Assembly: GCF_900240265.1 (NCBI RefSeq)
Contig: NZ_LT964739.1
Span: forward strand, 1,322,663-1,386,662
Source: Galactobacillus timonensis
GTDB taxonomy: Bacteria > Bacillota_I > Bacilli_A > Erysipelotrichales > Erysipelotrichaceae
Length of the DNA: 64,000 nt
Direction: 5' to 3'
Part shown: one piece after another, positions 28,844 to 37,577 of the stretch
Layout: each line of letters opens with the position of its first letter
Numbering within the stretch: position 1 is the first letter of the stretch
Translations under genes and position numbers: made by a program
Notes under the pieces: model-generated
Told to the model about the DNA's origin: nothing
What the model saw: the letters and a program-made list of their open reading frames with translations, nothing else
Database searches by the model: none

Positions 28844-30562
28844 ATGCGTGTTGAAGATCTGCAGAAGAAGCTTGATGCGCGCTTCGGCGAAGGTCTGACG
28901 GTGCGAAGAGAGGATCGCACCATCATTGTGTCGGGCGAAATGGACAACTGGCACGATATCGTCACTGCCTGTTCCATGTGCGTCAGCCGTGAAAAAGGTG
29001 TTCACGTCGTCAATGACATTCATCTGGCCGGTGTTGAGATGCCGAAGATGCGGATGCCCGGGATTCATGATCAGGCGATCGACGGAAAACATCCGGATGT
29101 TCTGATCATCGGCGGCGGTATTTCAGGCTGCAGTATTGCCAGAGAACTGATGCGCAGCCGCCTGAGCGTTCTTGTGATTGACAAGGAGGCGGATGTCGCC
29201 ATCCAGGCTTCGGGTCGAAATGACGGCGAGGTGCACCCCGGCGTCGATCTCAACAAGGGTAGTCTGAAACAGAGCTACGTTGTCCGCGGAAACCGCATGT
29301 ACGACCGCATCTGCAGGGAGCTCGATGTGCCGTTTGAACGCTGCGGCCAGTATGTCGGCTTCTTTGATCCAAAACTCCGTCCGATTGTTGAAGCCTACGC
29401 ATGGCAGCGCAGGCACATCTGCGGCGTCGATGATACGCGTGTTATTTCACGGGATGAACTTGTCCATGGTGAGAAACACCTGAATCCGGAATTTGCCTTT
29501 GCCCTGTTCAATCCGATGGCCGGTGTCGTGTCGCCCTATCAGCTGACGATCGCCTATGCCGAAAATGCCATCGCCAACGGCGCGGAGTTTTCTCTGAACA
29601 CGGCCGCCACTGCTATGGAAGTTAAGGACGGCCGTATCGTAAGCGTTACGACCAACCGAGGCACCGTTTATCCCAAGGTAGTCATCAATGCGGCAGGCGT
29701 CTTTGCGGATGATGTGGCAGGGATGGCGCGGGACCGCTTCTATTCGATCCATCCCCGGCGCGGGACAGATCTCATCATGGACCGCAAAGCCGGGGCCCTG
29801 GTTCGCTCGGTGGCCTCCTGGAAAGATCTGAAGAGATCAGCGTCCCATTCCAAAGGCGGCGGAATCATTCATACACCGAGCGGCAACCTTCTGATCGGAC
29901 CGGACGCTGTTGAAACCTACGAAAAGGAAAACTACGCAACGAACCGTTCCTCTGTAGATGCGATCATGACCAAACAGAAGCGGACAGCTCCTGCCCTGGA
30001 CGGCCGCGATATCATTACCTACTTCACGGGTGTACGGGCCGCGGACTTTGAAGAAGACTTCATCATCGAACCCGGCCGCAGGACGAACAATCTCATTCAC
30101 GTCGCCGGGATCCAGTCACCTGGTCTTACCACGGCACCGGCGGTTGCGGAAGATGTGTCGGCGATGGCCGTGGATCTGCTGCAGAAAATGGGCAATCCGG
30201 TGGAACGCAATCTGTCCTTCAATCCCATCCGCAAAGGCATTCCGCGTCTCAAGGACATGGACCCGGTACAGCGCAATGCCATGATTCAGAACAATCCGGA
30301 CTATGGCGTCATCGTGTGCCGCTGCGAAGAGGTGTCAAAGGGCGAGATCATCGATGCTATCCATAATCCGCTTGGCGTTGCGACGGTTGACTCCATCAAG
30401 CGCCGCGTACGGCCGGGCATGGGACGCTGTCAGGGAGGCTTCTGCAGTCCTCTGGTTGTGCAGCTCATAGCACAAGAGACCCGCATCCCGATGGAAGATG
30501 TCATGAAGAGCGGCGAAGGCTCCTGGATCAACTGCGGTGAAACAAAGGAGGCTGACGAATGA
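28844..30562 (+). CDS. GlpA-like FAD-dependent glycerol-3-phosphate dehydrogenase with extra N-terminal domain
   Basis: A 572-residue flavoprotein. Residues 1-75 form a small domain before the enzyme (VEDLQKKLDARFGEGLTVRRE...REKGVHVVNDIHLAG), which looks BON-like. The DAO-type FAD domain starts with IIGGGISGCSIARELM (about 88-103). The C-terminal region has a BFD-type [2Fe-2S] site, VCRCEE (about 491-496) and GRCQGGFC (about 527-534). These features match GlpA-type anaerobic dehydrogenases. ATG 28844 follows AGGAGAG. It heads an operon with a GlpB-like partner and DUF1667. The exact substrate (glycerol-3-phosphate or another polyol phosphate) is inferred. Confidence 0.82.
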   Translation: MRVEDLQKKLDARFGEGLTVRREDRTIIVSGEMDNWHDIVTACSMCVSREKGVHVVNDIHLAGVEMPKMRMPGIHDQAIDGKHPDVLIIGGGISGCSIARELMRSRLSVLVIDKEADVAIQASGRNDGEVHPGVDLNKGSLKQSYVVRGNRMYDRICRELDVPFERCGQYVGFFDPKLRPIVEAYAWQRRHICGVDDTRVISRDELVHGEKHLNPEFAFALFNPMAGVVSPYQLTIAYAENAIANGAEFSLNTAATAMEVKDGRIVSVTTNRGTVYPKVVINAAGVFADDVAGMARDRFYSIHPRRGTDLIMDRKAGALVRSVASWKDLKRSASHSKGGGIIHTPSGNLLIGPDAVETYEKENYATNRSSVDAIMTKQKRTAPALDGRDIITYFTGVRAADFEEDFIIEPGRRTNNLIHVAGIQSPGLTTAPAVAEDVSAMAVDLLQKMGNPVERNLSFNPIRKGIPRLKDMDPVQRNAMIQNNPDYGVIVCRCEEVSKGEIIDAIHNPLGVATVDSIKRRVRPGMGRCQGGFCSPLVVQLIAQETRIPMEDVMKSGEGSWINCGETKEADE

Positions 30563-31830
30563 AAAACGCATACGATGTGATCGTCATCGGCGGCGGGCCG
30601 GGCGGACTGGCGGCTGCGATTGAAGCGAAGAAGGCCGGCGCAGACGTTCTGCTCATTGAGCGCGAAGCAAGGCTTGGCGGCATTCTGAAGCAGTGCATTC
30701 ATGATGGCTTCGGTCTGGTGCGCTTCAAGGAGAAGCTTTCGGGTCCGGAGTATGTCGGCCGCTTCATTGATGAGTTTCATGCGCTGCAGATTGACAGCAG
30801 TCTGCTCACATTTGTTACAAAGATTGATCGCCATGGCGATGGAAGTTTCACTCTTTCCTGTGTGACACAGAAAGGCATTGAGAAAGTCACTTCACGTTCC
30901 ATTGTTCTGGCAACCGGATGCCGCGAGCGTACCGCCAAGCAGGTAGCGATCCACGGCACCCGGCCGGCCGGCGTCTTCACGGCCGGCACGGCCCAGCACT
31001 TTGTCAATATTCTCGGTCTGATGCCGACGAAACGCTGTGTCATTCTTGGATCGGGCGATATCGGTCTCATCATGGCGCGGCGGCTGACGCTGGAAGGAGC
31101 GGAAGTGGTCGGGGTTTATGAAGCCAAGCCGACACCATCGGGTCTTACCCGCAATATTGTTCAGTGTCTCGAGGATTTCAACATTCCGCTGCACCTTTCT
31201 ACAACCGTGACCCGGGTCTTCGGTCAGGAGCGTCTTGAGGCGGTTGAAATTTCCAGAGTCGATGAAACGATGAAGCCGATCAGCGGAACCGAGGAAATCA
31301 TTGCCTGCGATGCGCTGATTCTCTCGGTCGGCCTGATTCCGGAAAATGAAGTGGCGCAAAGCCTTGGCAGCCTGATGGATCCGCATACCAAAGGCCCTGT
31401 CGCCGACAGTCGATTCATGACATCGGTGCCCGGCGTCTTCGTCTGCGGCAATGCGCTTCATGTCAATGATCTTGCCGATTATGTCAGCGAAAGCGGCGAA
31501 CTTGCCGGCAGGGCGGCAGCCATGCACGCAAAGAACAGAGATTCTGACAGCGGGCAGGAGATCACAATAGCCACGGACCGCACGCTTCAATATCTTGTGC
31601 CGCAGAAAATCTGCCGCGAAGATGCCGGAGGTCTGATGACGGTTTATTTCCGTACCGCGAAGGAAAGGGCATCTGCCACGCTTGTGATCCGCAACGGGGA
31701 TACGGTGGTCTACAGCCGCAGCTTCACGGACCTTCGTCCGCCGGAGATGCAGCGGATCGTTCTGCCGCTGATGAAGATGAATCTGCGTGATGCCGTGGAA
31801 CTGAAGGCATCGCTGGAGGAGGGATCATGA
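30559..31830 (+). CDS. GlpB-like FAD/NAD-binding oxidoreductase subunit
   Basis: A 423-residue pyridine-nucleotide-disulfide-type flavoprotein. FAD-binding VIGGGPGGLAAAIEAKKAGADVLLIERE (7-34), a second nucleotide fold at LGSGDIGLIMARRLTLEGAEVVGVYE (about 161-186) and a C-terminal VPGVFVCGNALHVNDLADYVSESG (about 289-312). ATGA overlap with the upstream gene and the downstream DUF1667 gene shows tight coupling. In Firmicutes this trio is the usual form of the anaerobic glycerol-3-phosphate dehydrogenase complex. Confidence 0.82.
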   Translation: MKNAYDVIVIGGGPGGLAAAIEAKKAGADVLLIEREARLGGILKQCIHDGFGLVRFKEKLSGPEYVGRFIDEFHALQIDSSLLTFVTKIDRHGDGSFTLSCVTQKGIEKVTSRSIVLATGCRERTAKQVAIHGTRPAGVFTAGTAQHFVNILGLMPTKRCVILGSGDIGLIMARRLTLEGAEVVGVYEAKPTPSGLTRNIVQCLEDFNIPLHLSTTVTRVFGQERLEAVEISRVDETMKPISGTEEIIACDALILSVGLIPENEVAQSLGSLMDPHTKGPVADSRFMTSVPGVFVCGNALHVNDLADYVSESGELAGRAAAMHAKNRDSDSGQEITIATDRTLQYLVPQKICREDAGGLMTVYFRTAKERASATLVIRNGDTVVYSRSFTDLRPPEMQRIVLPLMKMNLRDAVELKASLEEGS

Positions 31831-32189
31831 AGAATCTGACCTGTATCGTCTGTCCGAATGGCTGTCATCTGCAGGTAGAAGAGGTGGATGGACAGTTGAT
31901 CGTCCATGGCAACCGCTGCCCGCGGGGCGAAGCGTTTGGAAAACAGGAAATGATTTCGCCGATGCGCACCATCACTTCCACCGTACGTACTGTATTCCCT
32001 GATGTGCCGGTTGTGCCGGTACGTGTTTCCGGGGAAATACCGAAGGATCGCTTCTTCGATGTGATGCATGAAATCAACCGGGTACGTCTGGATCAGAGGC
32101 TTACAACCGGTGATCCTGTAATCAAAAATGTACTTGGACTTGGCGTCGATATCATTGTTACGAGCAATATCCTGAAGGAGGGAAACTGA
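31827..32189 (+). CDS. DUF1667-family cysteine-rich protein
   Basis: A 120-residue protein beginning MKNLTCIVCPNGCHL with Cys6, Cys9 and Cys13, and Cys31 in RCPRG. This is an iron-sulfur-type four-cysteine pattern. DUF1667 proteins are encoded behind GlpA/GlpB pairs in many anaerobes and are taken to be an electron-transfer subunit. The ATGA overlap with the GlpB-like gene and the AGPS-like gene 3 nt behind support one complex or pathway. Confidence 0.85.
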   Translation: MKNLTCIVCPNGCHLQVEEVDGQLIVHGNRCPRGEAFGKQEMISPMRTITSTVRTVFPDVPVVPVRVSGEIPKDRFFDVMHEINRVRLDQRLTTGDPVIKNVLGLGVDIIVTSNILKEGN

Positions 32190-32192
32190 ATC

Positions 32193-33953
32193 ATGGCCAA
32201 CAAACCGTATCAGGGATTTGAACCCAAATGGGTCAAGGAACCGGCACCGAAAGACAGCTGGCGTTCCATCTTCCGCTGGGGCGATCCTGACTTTGTCAAA
32301 TACCCCAAGGAATCTCTGTATAAACTGATCAAATCCACCTTCCATATGACCGATGAAGACTTCTCCCACTATGACGGCGACATCGGCATGGAGAAGGTCG
32401 TACTCAATGCGCCCTGCCATCTGGAAGAGAAACATCTTGAGGCACTGCGGCGGATCGTTGGCGACGACTATGTGACGACGGAAGATTATCCGCGCCTTGC
32501 GGTGGCCTATGGCAAGACGGGCTTTGATACGCTGCGTCTTCGTCAGCACACGGTTGATTCGCTTCCGGATGCGGTCGTCTATCCCGATACGACGAAGCAG
32601 GTGGAAGAGATCGTTGCCTACTGCTGTGCGAATAAGATTCCGCTCTATGTCTATGGCGGCGGCTCCTCGGTCACGATGGGCGTTGAACCGACTAAAGGCG
32701 GCATCTCCCTGGATATGCGCAAGCGCTTTAACAAGGTGCTCGATTTCAATGAAGTCGATCAGACGATCACGGTGCAGGCAGGCATGTCGGGGCCGGATCT
32801 GGAAAAGAACCTGAACGAGGCCGTCAAACGCTTCGGCGCAGCCCGTGCCTATACCTGCGGCCACTTCCCGCAGTCCTTTGAATACAGCAGCGTCGGTGGC
32901 TGGACCGTTACCCGTGGCGCCGGGCAGAACAGCACTTACTATGGCTGTATTACGGACATTGTGCTGTTACAGAAATATGCGACTCCGATCGGAACGGTGC
33001 AGACAAGCCATTATCCACGCCAGGCGACGGGACCGGATCTGAACCAGATCATGATGGGCAGCGAAGGAACGTTCGGCGTCCTGACCGAAGTGACGCTGAA
33101 GGTACATCGCTACATGCCCGAAAACCGCAAGCGCTTCTCCTACATCTTCAAAGACTGGCCGACGGCAATGGCGGCAGCCCGTGAGATGATGCAGTGCGAA
33201 GCGGGCTTTGCCAGCGTCTTCCGCCTCTCGGACCCGGAGGAAACCAACCTCATGTTAAGGCTGTACAACGTCGATGAGACGCCGCTGTGGAACCTGTTGA
33301 ACCATCGCGGGTACAAGGACATGGAACGGTGTCTGTTTCTTGGCTATACGGACGGGGAAAAGGGATACAGCGAAAATGTCGCCAGGAATATTGCCCGCAT
33401 CGCCCGCTCGTTCGGCGGTATGAGTCTGACATCGTTTGTGACCAAGAGCTGGGAAAAGGGTAGATTCAACGACCCGTATCTGCGTGATACTCTTTTGGAT
33501 TTCGGTATCATGACCGACACGCTGGAATGCACTGTCAACTGGTCGAATATGGAAAAGGTGCACCGCGAAGTGCGCAAGGTGTGCCACGCTCTGCCCGATA
33601 CAATTGTGACGACACATATGTCGCACTGCTATCCGCAGGGAGCCAATCTCTATTTCATCTTCATTACGCGCATGGACAATGCGCAGGAGTTCCGTCGCTA
33701 CCATTCGAGCATCCTCGACGCGATTCAGAAGTCGGGTGCCGCCATGAGTCATCACCATGGCATCGGCAAGATGTTCGGACCGTGGCTCGAAGGCAGCCTC
33801 GGCCATACGGAATACGGCGTCATTCGTACGCTGCGCGATTACTTTGATCCGGATCATCTGATGAATCCGGGCGGTACGCTGGGCCTGGATACGCCGGAGA
33901 GCGAGAAGCACTATACGCGGGAGGATATTCGTCCCAATGACAGCAGCGAGTGA
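32193..33953 (+). CDS. AGPS-like FAD-binding oxidase/synthase
   Basis: A 586-residue flavoprotein of the vanillyl-alcohol-oxidase superfamily. The PCMH-type FAD domain includes YVYGGGSSVTMGVEPTKGG (about 150-168). The cap domain ends with SHHHGIGKMFGPWL (about 525-538) and FDPDHLMNPGGTLG. The HHH stretch and overall layout are like alkyl-dihydroxyacetonephosphate synthase (AGPS), the ether-lipid enzyme. Bacterial relatives also include 2-hydroxyacid and glycerol-1-phosphate-type dehydrogenases, so the reaction is not fixed. ATG 32193 is preceded by AAGGAGGG. It overlaps the kinase gene by 17 nt. Confidence 0.8.
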   Translation: MANKPYQGFEPKWVKEPAPKDSWRSIFRWGDPDFVKYPKESLYKLIKSTFHMTDEDFSHYDGDIGMEKVVLNAPCHLEEKHLEALRRIVGDDYVTTEDYPRLAVAYGKTGFDTLRLRQHTVDSLPDAVVYPDTTKQVEEIVAYCCANKIPLYVYGGGSSVTMGVEPTKGGISLDMRKRFNKVLDFNEVDQTITVQAGMSGPDLEKNLNEAVKRFGAARAYTCGHFPQSFEYSSVGGWTVTRGAGQNSTYYGCITDIVLLQKYATPIGTVQTSHYPRQATGPDLNQIMMGSEGTFGVLTEVTLKVHRYMPENRKRFSYIFKDWPTAMAAAREMMQCEAGFASVFRLSDPEETNLMLRLYNVDETPLWNLLNHRGYKDMERCLFLGYTDGEKGYSENVARNIARIARSFGGMSLTSFVTKSWEKGRFNDPYLRDTLLDFGIMTDTLECTVNWSNMEKVHREVRKVCHALPDTIVTTHMSHCYPQGANLYFIFITRMDNAQEFRRYHSSILDAIQKSGAAMSHHHGIGKMFGPWLEGSLGHTEYGVIRTLRDYFDPDHLMNPGGTLGLDTPESEKHYTREDIRPNDSSE

Positions 33954-35505
33954 TCCTCTGGTCCTGGTTTTCGATGTCGGCACCCAGTCGGCACGGACAC
34001 TGATCATTGACAGCCATGGCGACATTCTCGCCAAAAAGAAACACCCCTATGAGAAACCCTATATTTCTCCGCAGACGGACTGGGCGGAGCAGGATCCGGA
34101 TATGTATTACCGCACCATCTGTGATACCTGCCGCAGCGTAAAGGAGGCGTCGCCAGATCTGTTTGCCCGTGTACAGGCAGTCACCATTACAACGATCCGC
34201 GACACGGTCGTCTGTGTCGATCAGGAAGGAAAGCCATTGCGGCCGGCGATTCTATGGCTCGATAAGCGGATGGCAGACGGAAAGCCGCAAATGCCGGTAA
34301 CGCGCAAAGCTGTATTCCGCGCTGCCGGAGCGTCGTCAATCGTTGATCTGCAGTATGCCAAGAGTCACTGTAACTGGATCCGGGAAAATGAGGCGGAAAT
34401 ATGGAAGAAGACGTACAAATATCTACTGCTGAGCGGGTATCTGCTGTACCGGATGACCGGCCGCATGGTCGATTCCAAGGCTTCTATGATCGGTCACATT
34501 CCTTTCGATAACAAGCACCGCAAGTGGTATTCTTCCTCTGCGCTGACGTATCCTGTTTATCCGGTTGAGCCTGAGAAGCTGTGCGAACTTGCGGAAGCCG
34601 GTGAAGTCTGCGGAAACATCAGTGCATCATTTTCCAAAGACAGCGGATTATCCGTTGGCTTGCCGGTATATGCGTCGGGATCGGACAAGGCATGCGAACT
34701 GATCGGTCTGGGCTGCGTCAGCAGTAACCGGGGAGCCATCGGCCTGGGAACAACGGCGACCTTTACCTATATGTCCGATGAATATACGGAACCGGAGCGC
34801 TTTGTGCCAGCATATGCGGCCCTGATTCCGGGAAAATACAATCCGGAGTTTGAAATCTACCGGGGATACTGGCTGATCTCCTGGTTCAAAAAAGAATTTG
34901 CCCAGAAGGAAGTACAGCAGGCAAAACAGCTGGGCATCTCGGCAGAGCAGCTGCTGGATGAGAAGCTCGCCGGTATTCCGGCGGGATGCGACGGCCTGTT
35001 TCTGCAGCCGTACTTTACGCCCAATGTGACGATGCCGTATGCCAAAGGCGCGATCGTCGGCTTCAGTGATGTGCATACGCGCATCCATATTTACCGCGCC
35101 ATCGTGGAAGGGATCAACTTTGCGCTGATTGACGGGATCCGCGGGATTCAGAAGCGTTCGGGTCAGAATTTCGATGCGATTGCGGTCGGCGGCGGCGGAT
35201 CCCAGAGTGATGAGATCTGTCAGATTTCTGCGGACATGTATGGTGTCCCGGTGATCCGTACCCAGTCCTATGAGGCGACCGGCATCGGGGCCGCTATCAG
35301 CACCTTTGTGGGCATGAAGGTTTTCCCTGATTTTGAAACGGCGGTTTCTGCCTGCGTACGTACGCAGAAACAGTTTGATCCACGGCCCCCGGTACATGCG
35401 ATTTATCAGCGTCTGTACGAGGAAGTGTACCGAGATATTTTCCCGCGTCTCAAGCCGGTGTACCGCCATCTGGATCAGGTTTACAAAGACGTTCTGCTGC
35501 GCTGA
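33937..35505 (+). CDS. FGGY-family carbohydrate/polyol kinase
   Basis: A 522-residue kinase. The N-terminal phosphate loop is VLVFDVGTQSARTLI (about 8-22). The ATP-domain motif IGLGTTATFTYMSDE and the C-terminal GGGGSQSDEICQISADMYGVPV (about 411-432) are typical FGGY signatures. Glycerol, xylulose and ribulose kinases share this fold, and the substrate cannot be named from sequence alone. As the last gene of the GlpA-GlpB-DUF1667-AGPS-like operon it probably makes the phosphorylated substrate oxidised by the other members. Confidence 0.88.
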   Translation: MTAASDPLVLVFDVGTQSARTLIIDSHGDILAKKKHPYEKPYISPQTDWAEQDPDMYYRTICDTCRSVKEASPDLFARVQAVTITTIRDTVVCVDQEGKPLRPAILWLDKRMADGKPQMPVTRKAVFRAAGASSIVDLQYAKSHCNWIRENEAEIWKKTYKYLLLSGYLLYRMTGRMVDSKASMIGHIPFDNKHRKWYSSSALTYPVYPVEPEKLCELAEAGEVCGNISASFSKDSGLSVGLPVYASGSDKACELIGLGCVSSNRGAIGLGTTATFTYMSDEYTEPERFVPAYAALIPGKYNPEFEIYRGYWLISWFKKEFAQKEVQQAKQLGISAEQLLDEKLAGIPAGCDGLFLQPYFTPNVTMPYAKGAIVGFSDVHTRIHIYRAIVEGINFALIDGIRGIQKRSGQNFDAIAVGGGGSQSDEICQISADMYGVPVIRTQSYEATGIGAAISTFVGMKVFPDFETAVSACVRTQKQFDPRPPVHAIYQRLYEEVYRDIFPRLKPVYRHLDQVYKDVLLR

Positions 35506-35545
35506 TCCGGCGATTTCTGCTATGATTTTTTTCAGATAAGCCCGT

Positions 35546-36205
35546 ATGATGAACCTGAAGGATGATCCGCGCACGGAGCGCCCGGCTGATCTGCTTTACC
35601 AAGGGTTGCTGCGTGCTCTGCAGGAATAGGATTTTGACAGGATTACGGTAAGTGATATTTCCAAAAGGTCGACCTTTTACCATAACTTTGACGAAGTTGC
35701 GGATTTGCTGAGATGGAAGTGTGACCGGCAGTTCAAGGAGGTACTGTCGGGTTTCTGCGAAAGCAATCCGCCTTTGAAGCAGGACGGGGAATTCATTTGT
35801 TATGTGTTTCGCTACTGGATGGATCCGAAGAATCTGGAGGTGCTGGAAATCATATTCAAGGCTCATCGGGTTGATCTAGTGTATGCGGCCTTTACCAACT
35901 ACGGACCGATCCTGGTTGCGTATATGAAGAGGCGCGGCCTGAATCTGCAGGATGCTGATTCGCGCAATGTGATTGCGATCCGTGCCGGCTATTTCCTGGG
36001 CATCATGGCCGCATGGATGGAAGGCGTAAAAAAGGAGACGCCGGAGGAAGCGACGGCTTACGTCGTTCGCCAGCATCCCGATACGTTTCATGCAAGAATG
36101 GTATTCCTGGCGTCGGAAGACAGCATCTTCCGGCGTTTATTTTGCGCTGAGCAGGACGCCGAGAATGACGATGACGCCGCCGGCTGCACTGGCGGGCGTG
36201 ATTGA
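35546..36205 (+). pseudogene. Decayed TetR/AcrR-family regulator
   Basis: Translation from ATG 35546 reads MMNLKDDPRTERPADLL, YQGLLRALQE, then an in-frame TAG at 35627-35629, then DFDRITVSDISKRSTFYHNF and a normal TetR-type C-terminal domain. The HTH segment, usually ISKRAGVxRSTFY, is also missing about five residues (SKRSTFY). A stop plus an in-frame deletion in the DNA-binding domain mark a pseudogene. The downstream part (from about 35705) is intact and could mislead annotation as a separate gene. The 3' end overlaps the minus-strand EamA gene. Confidence 0.7.
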
Positions 36206-36997
36206 TTCATTCAGGATGATTGCGGAAAGCAGTAATCCGAAGACCGGCATCAGATTCATGATGGCCGCGGCTGCCGAGGGTGAAATGCCGCGCAGAGAGA
36301 AGTTGTACAGCAGATAGGCAAGGACGGAGCAGCCAACCGCCAGATACAAGAGGGCCCAGATCGCAGAAGGGGTAATGGTCATCGATGCGTGTCCTTCCAG
36401 AAACAGGCCCGGAATCAGAAACGGCAGCGCCAGCAGTGTCTGGTAATAGGTGATGGAAAGAACGGAATAGGCGGGACGGATGTGCGGGATCAGAAAGTTA
36501 TAGAACGCCCAGAGAAATCCGTCGAAGATTAAGATGGCATTACCCAGCCGTACGTTGGAGCCTGAAAAGCTGCCTCCGGACGTCAGAATGACGATGCCGG
36601 CCATTGCCAGTGCAATGCCTGCCGCCTGTTTTTTGGTTACGTGGACATGGTAGACCAGGGCACCGATCAAAGCGGTGATCGCCGGATAGGCGCCGGAAAT
36701 CAGGGATGCGGCCGACGCCGATGTCAGCGTCAGCGCATAATTTTCGCAGGCGTAATAAACGGAAATGCCCAGCAGTCCGGTCGCCAGCAGAACCGGTACA
36801 TCTTGCTTTTCAAGCTTCTTGTTGTCTTTGCGGATGATCCGCACAAGTTTGAGAATCAGCAGCGACAGTGCGAAGCGCAGAAAGCACACGGTCAGAGGAC
36901 CGAAGGAGGCGTAAGCCAGCTTTGTTGCGACAAAGGAGCTGCCCCAGAAGAAGATGGCCGCAACGGCACTGAGATAATAGCGGGATTTCGTATTCAT
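36137..36997 (-). CDS. EamA/DMT-superfamily transporter
   Basis: A 286-residue protein with ten hydrophobic segments in two EamA repeats: AVAAIFFWGSSFVATKLAYASFGPLTVCFLRF at the start and PSAAAAIMNLMPVFGLLLSAIILNESITPASAAGG near the end. Drug/metabolite exporters of this type move amino acids or nucleotides; substrate unknown. There is no ribosome-binding site: the start codon is 6 nt from TAAAAT (minus strand 37004-37009), suggesting a leaderless message. Confidence 0.88.
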   Translation of the reverse strand: MNTKSRYYLSAVAAIFFWGSSFVATKLAYASFGPLTVCFLRFALSLLILKLVRIIRKDNKKLEKQDVPVLLATGLLGISVYYACENYALTLTSASAASLISGAYPAITALIGALVYHVHVTKKQAAGIALAMAGIVILTSGGSFSGSNVRLGNAILIFDGFLWAFYNFLIPHIRPAYSVLSITYYQTLLALPFLIPGLFLEGHASMTITPSAIWALLYLAVGCSVLAYLLYNFSLRGISPSAAAAIMNLMPVFGLLLSAIILNESITPASAAGGVIVILGVLLSAK

Positions 36998-37009
36998 GAC
37001 TCTATTTTA
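36998..37009 (-). promoter_or_regulatory. Possible leaderless -10 element for the EamA gene
   Basis: Minus strand TAAAAT-AGAGTC-ATG. The -10-like hexamer is 6 nt from the ATG and lies in the stop region of the upstream tag gene. No Shine-Dalgarno sequence is present. The -35 is not obvious. Confidence 0.35.
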
Positions 37010-37577
37010 CCGGATGATCATGGAAGGGACAGGTGATCAGATGATCGTTGATGACGCCGATCGCCTGCAGATAAGAATAGGTGATTACGGGGCCTGTAAA
37101 GCGGAATCCGCGCCGCTTCAGATCTGTACTTACAGATTGGGAAAGGGCATCTTTGGCCGGCATATCCTGAGGATGAACCAGCCGGTGATCGATTACGTTT
37201 CCGTCTGTGAAGTGCCAGATGTAGGCGTCAAAGGAACCCCATTCTTTCCGGACACGAAGAAAGGCGATGGCATTGGTAACCATGGCGTGGATCTTTGCTT
37301 TGGAGCGGATCATGCGAGGATCTTTGCACAGGCGCTCCTCATCTTCCTGCGTGTAGCGGGCAATGGTTTCGGGATTCAGATTGTCCGTCAGGCTGCGGAT
37401 TCCTTCTTCGCGCTTTAATATGAGCTGCCAGGACAATCCTGCCTGCAATCCTTCCAGAATAAGCATGGCAAACAGTTCCTGATCTTCATGAACAGGAACG
37501 CACCAGCGCTCATCATGGTAGGCAAGGGAATACGGGTCGGTTTCGGCCCAGGGGCAGCGTTCTGCTTTTTCTGTCAT
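37002..37577 (-). CDS. tag: DNA-3-methyladenine glycosylase I
   Basis: A 191-residue base-excision enzyme that removes 3-methyladenine from DNA. CPWAETDPYSLAYHDERWCVPVHEDQELFAMLILEGLQAGLSW near the N-terminus is the Tag signature, including the glutamate of LEGLQAGLSW that recognises the base. The C-terminal LITCPFHDH supplies part of the zinc site together with the N-terminal Cys/His. It overlaps the downstream end of the SagB-type gene by 4 nt. Confidence 0.93.
   Translation of the reverse strand: MTEKAERCPWAETDPYSLAYHDERWCVPVHEDQELFAMLILEGLQAGLSWQLILKREEGIRSLTDNLNPETIARYTQEDEERLCKDPRMIRSKAKIHAMVTNAIAFLRVRKEWGSFDAYIWHFTDGNVIDHRLVHPQDMPAKDALSQSVSTDLKRRGFRFTGPVITYSYLQAIGVINDHLITCPFHDHPVK

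Noticed and set aside
31710..32864. Minus-strand frame of 384 codons opposite the DUF1667 and AGPS-like genes
   Set aside because: Spans three overlapping real genes on the other strand and has no recognisable protein.
35705..36205. Downstream part of the TetR pseudogene as an independent gene starting within the frame
   Set aside because: No ribosome-binding site, and the upstream frame continues the same family domain through the stop codon.
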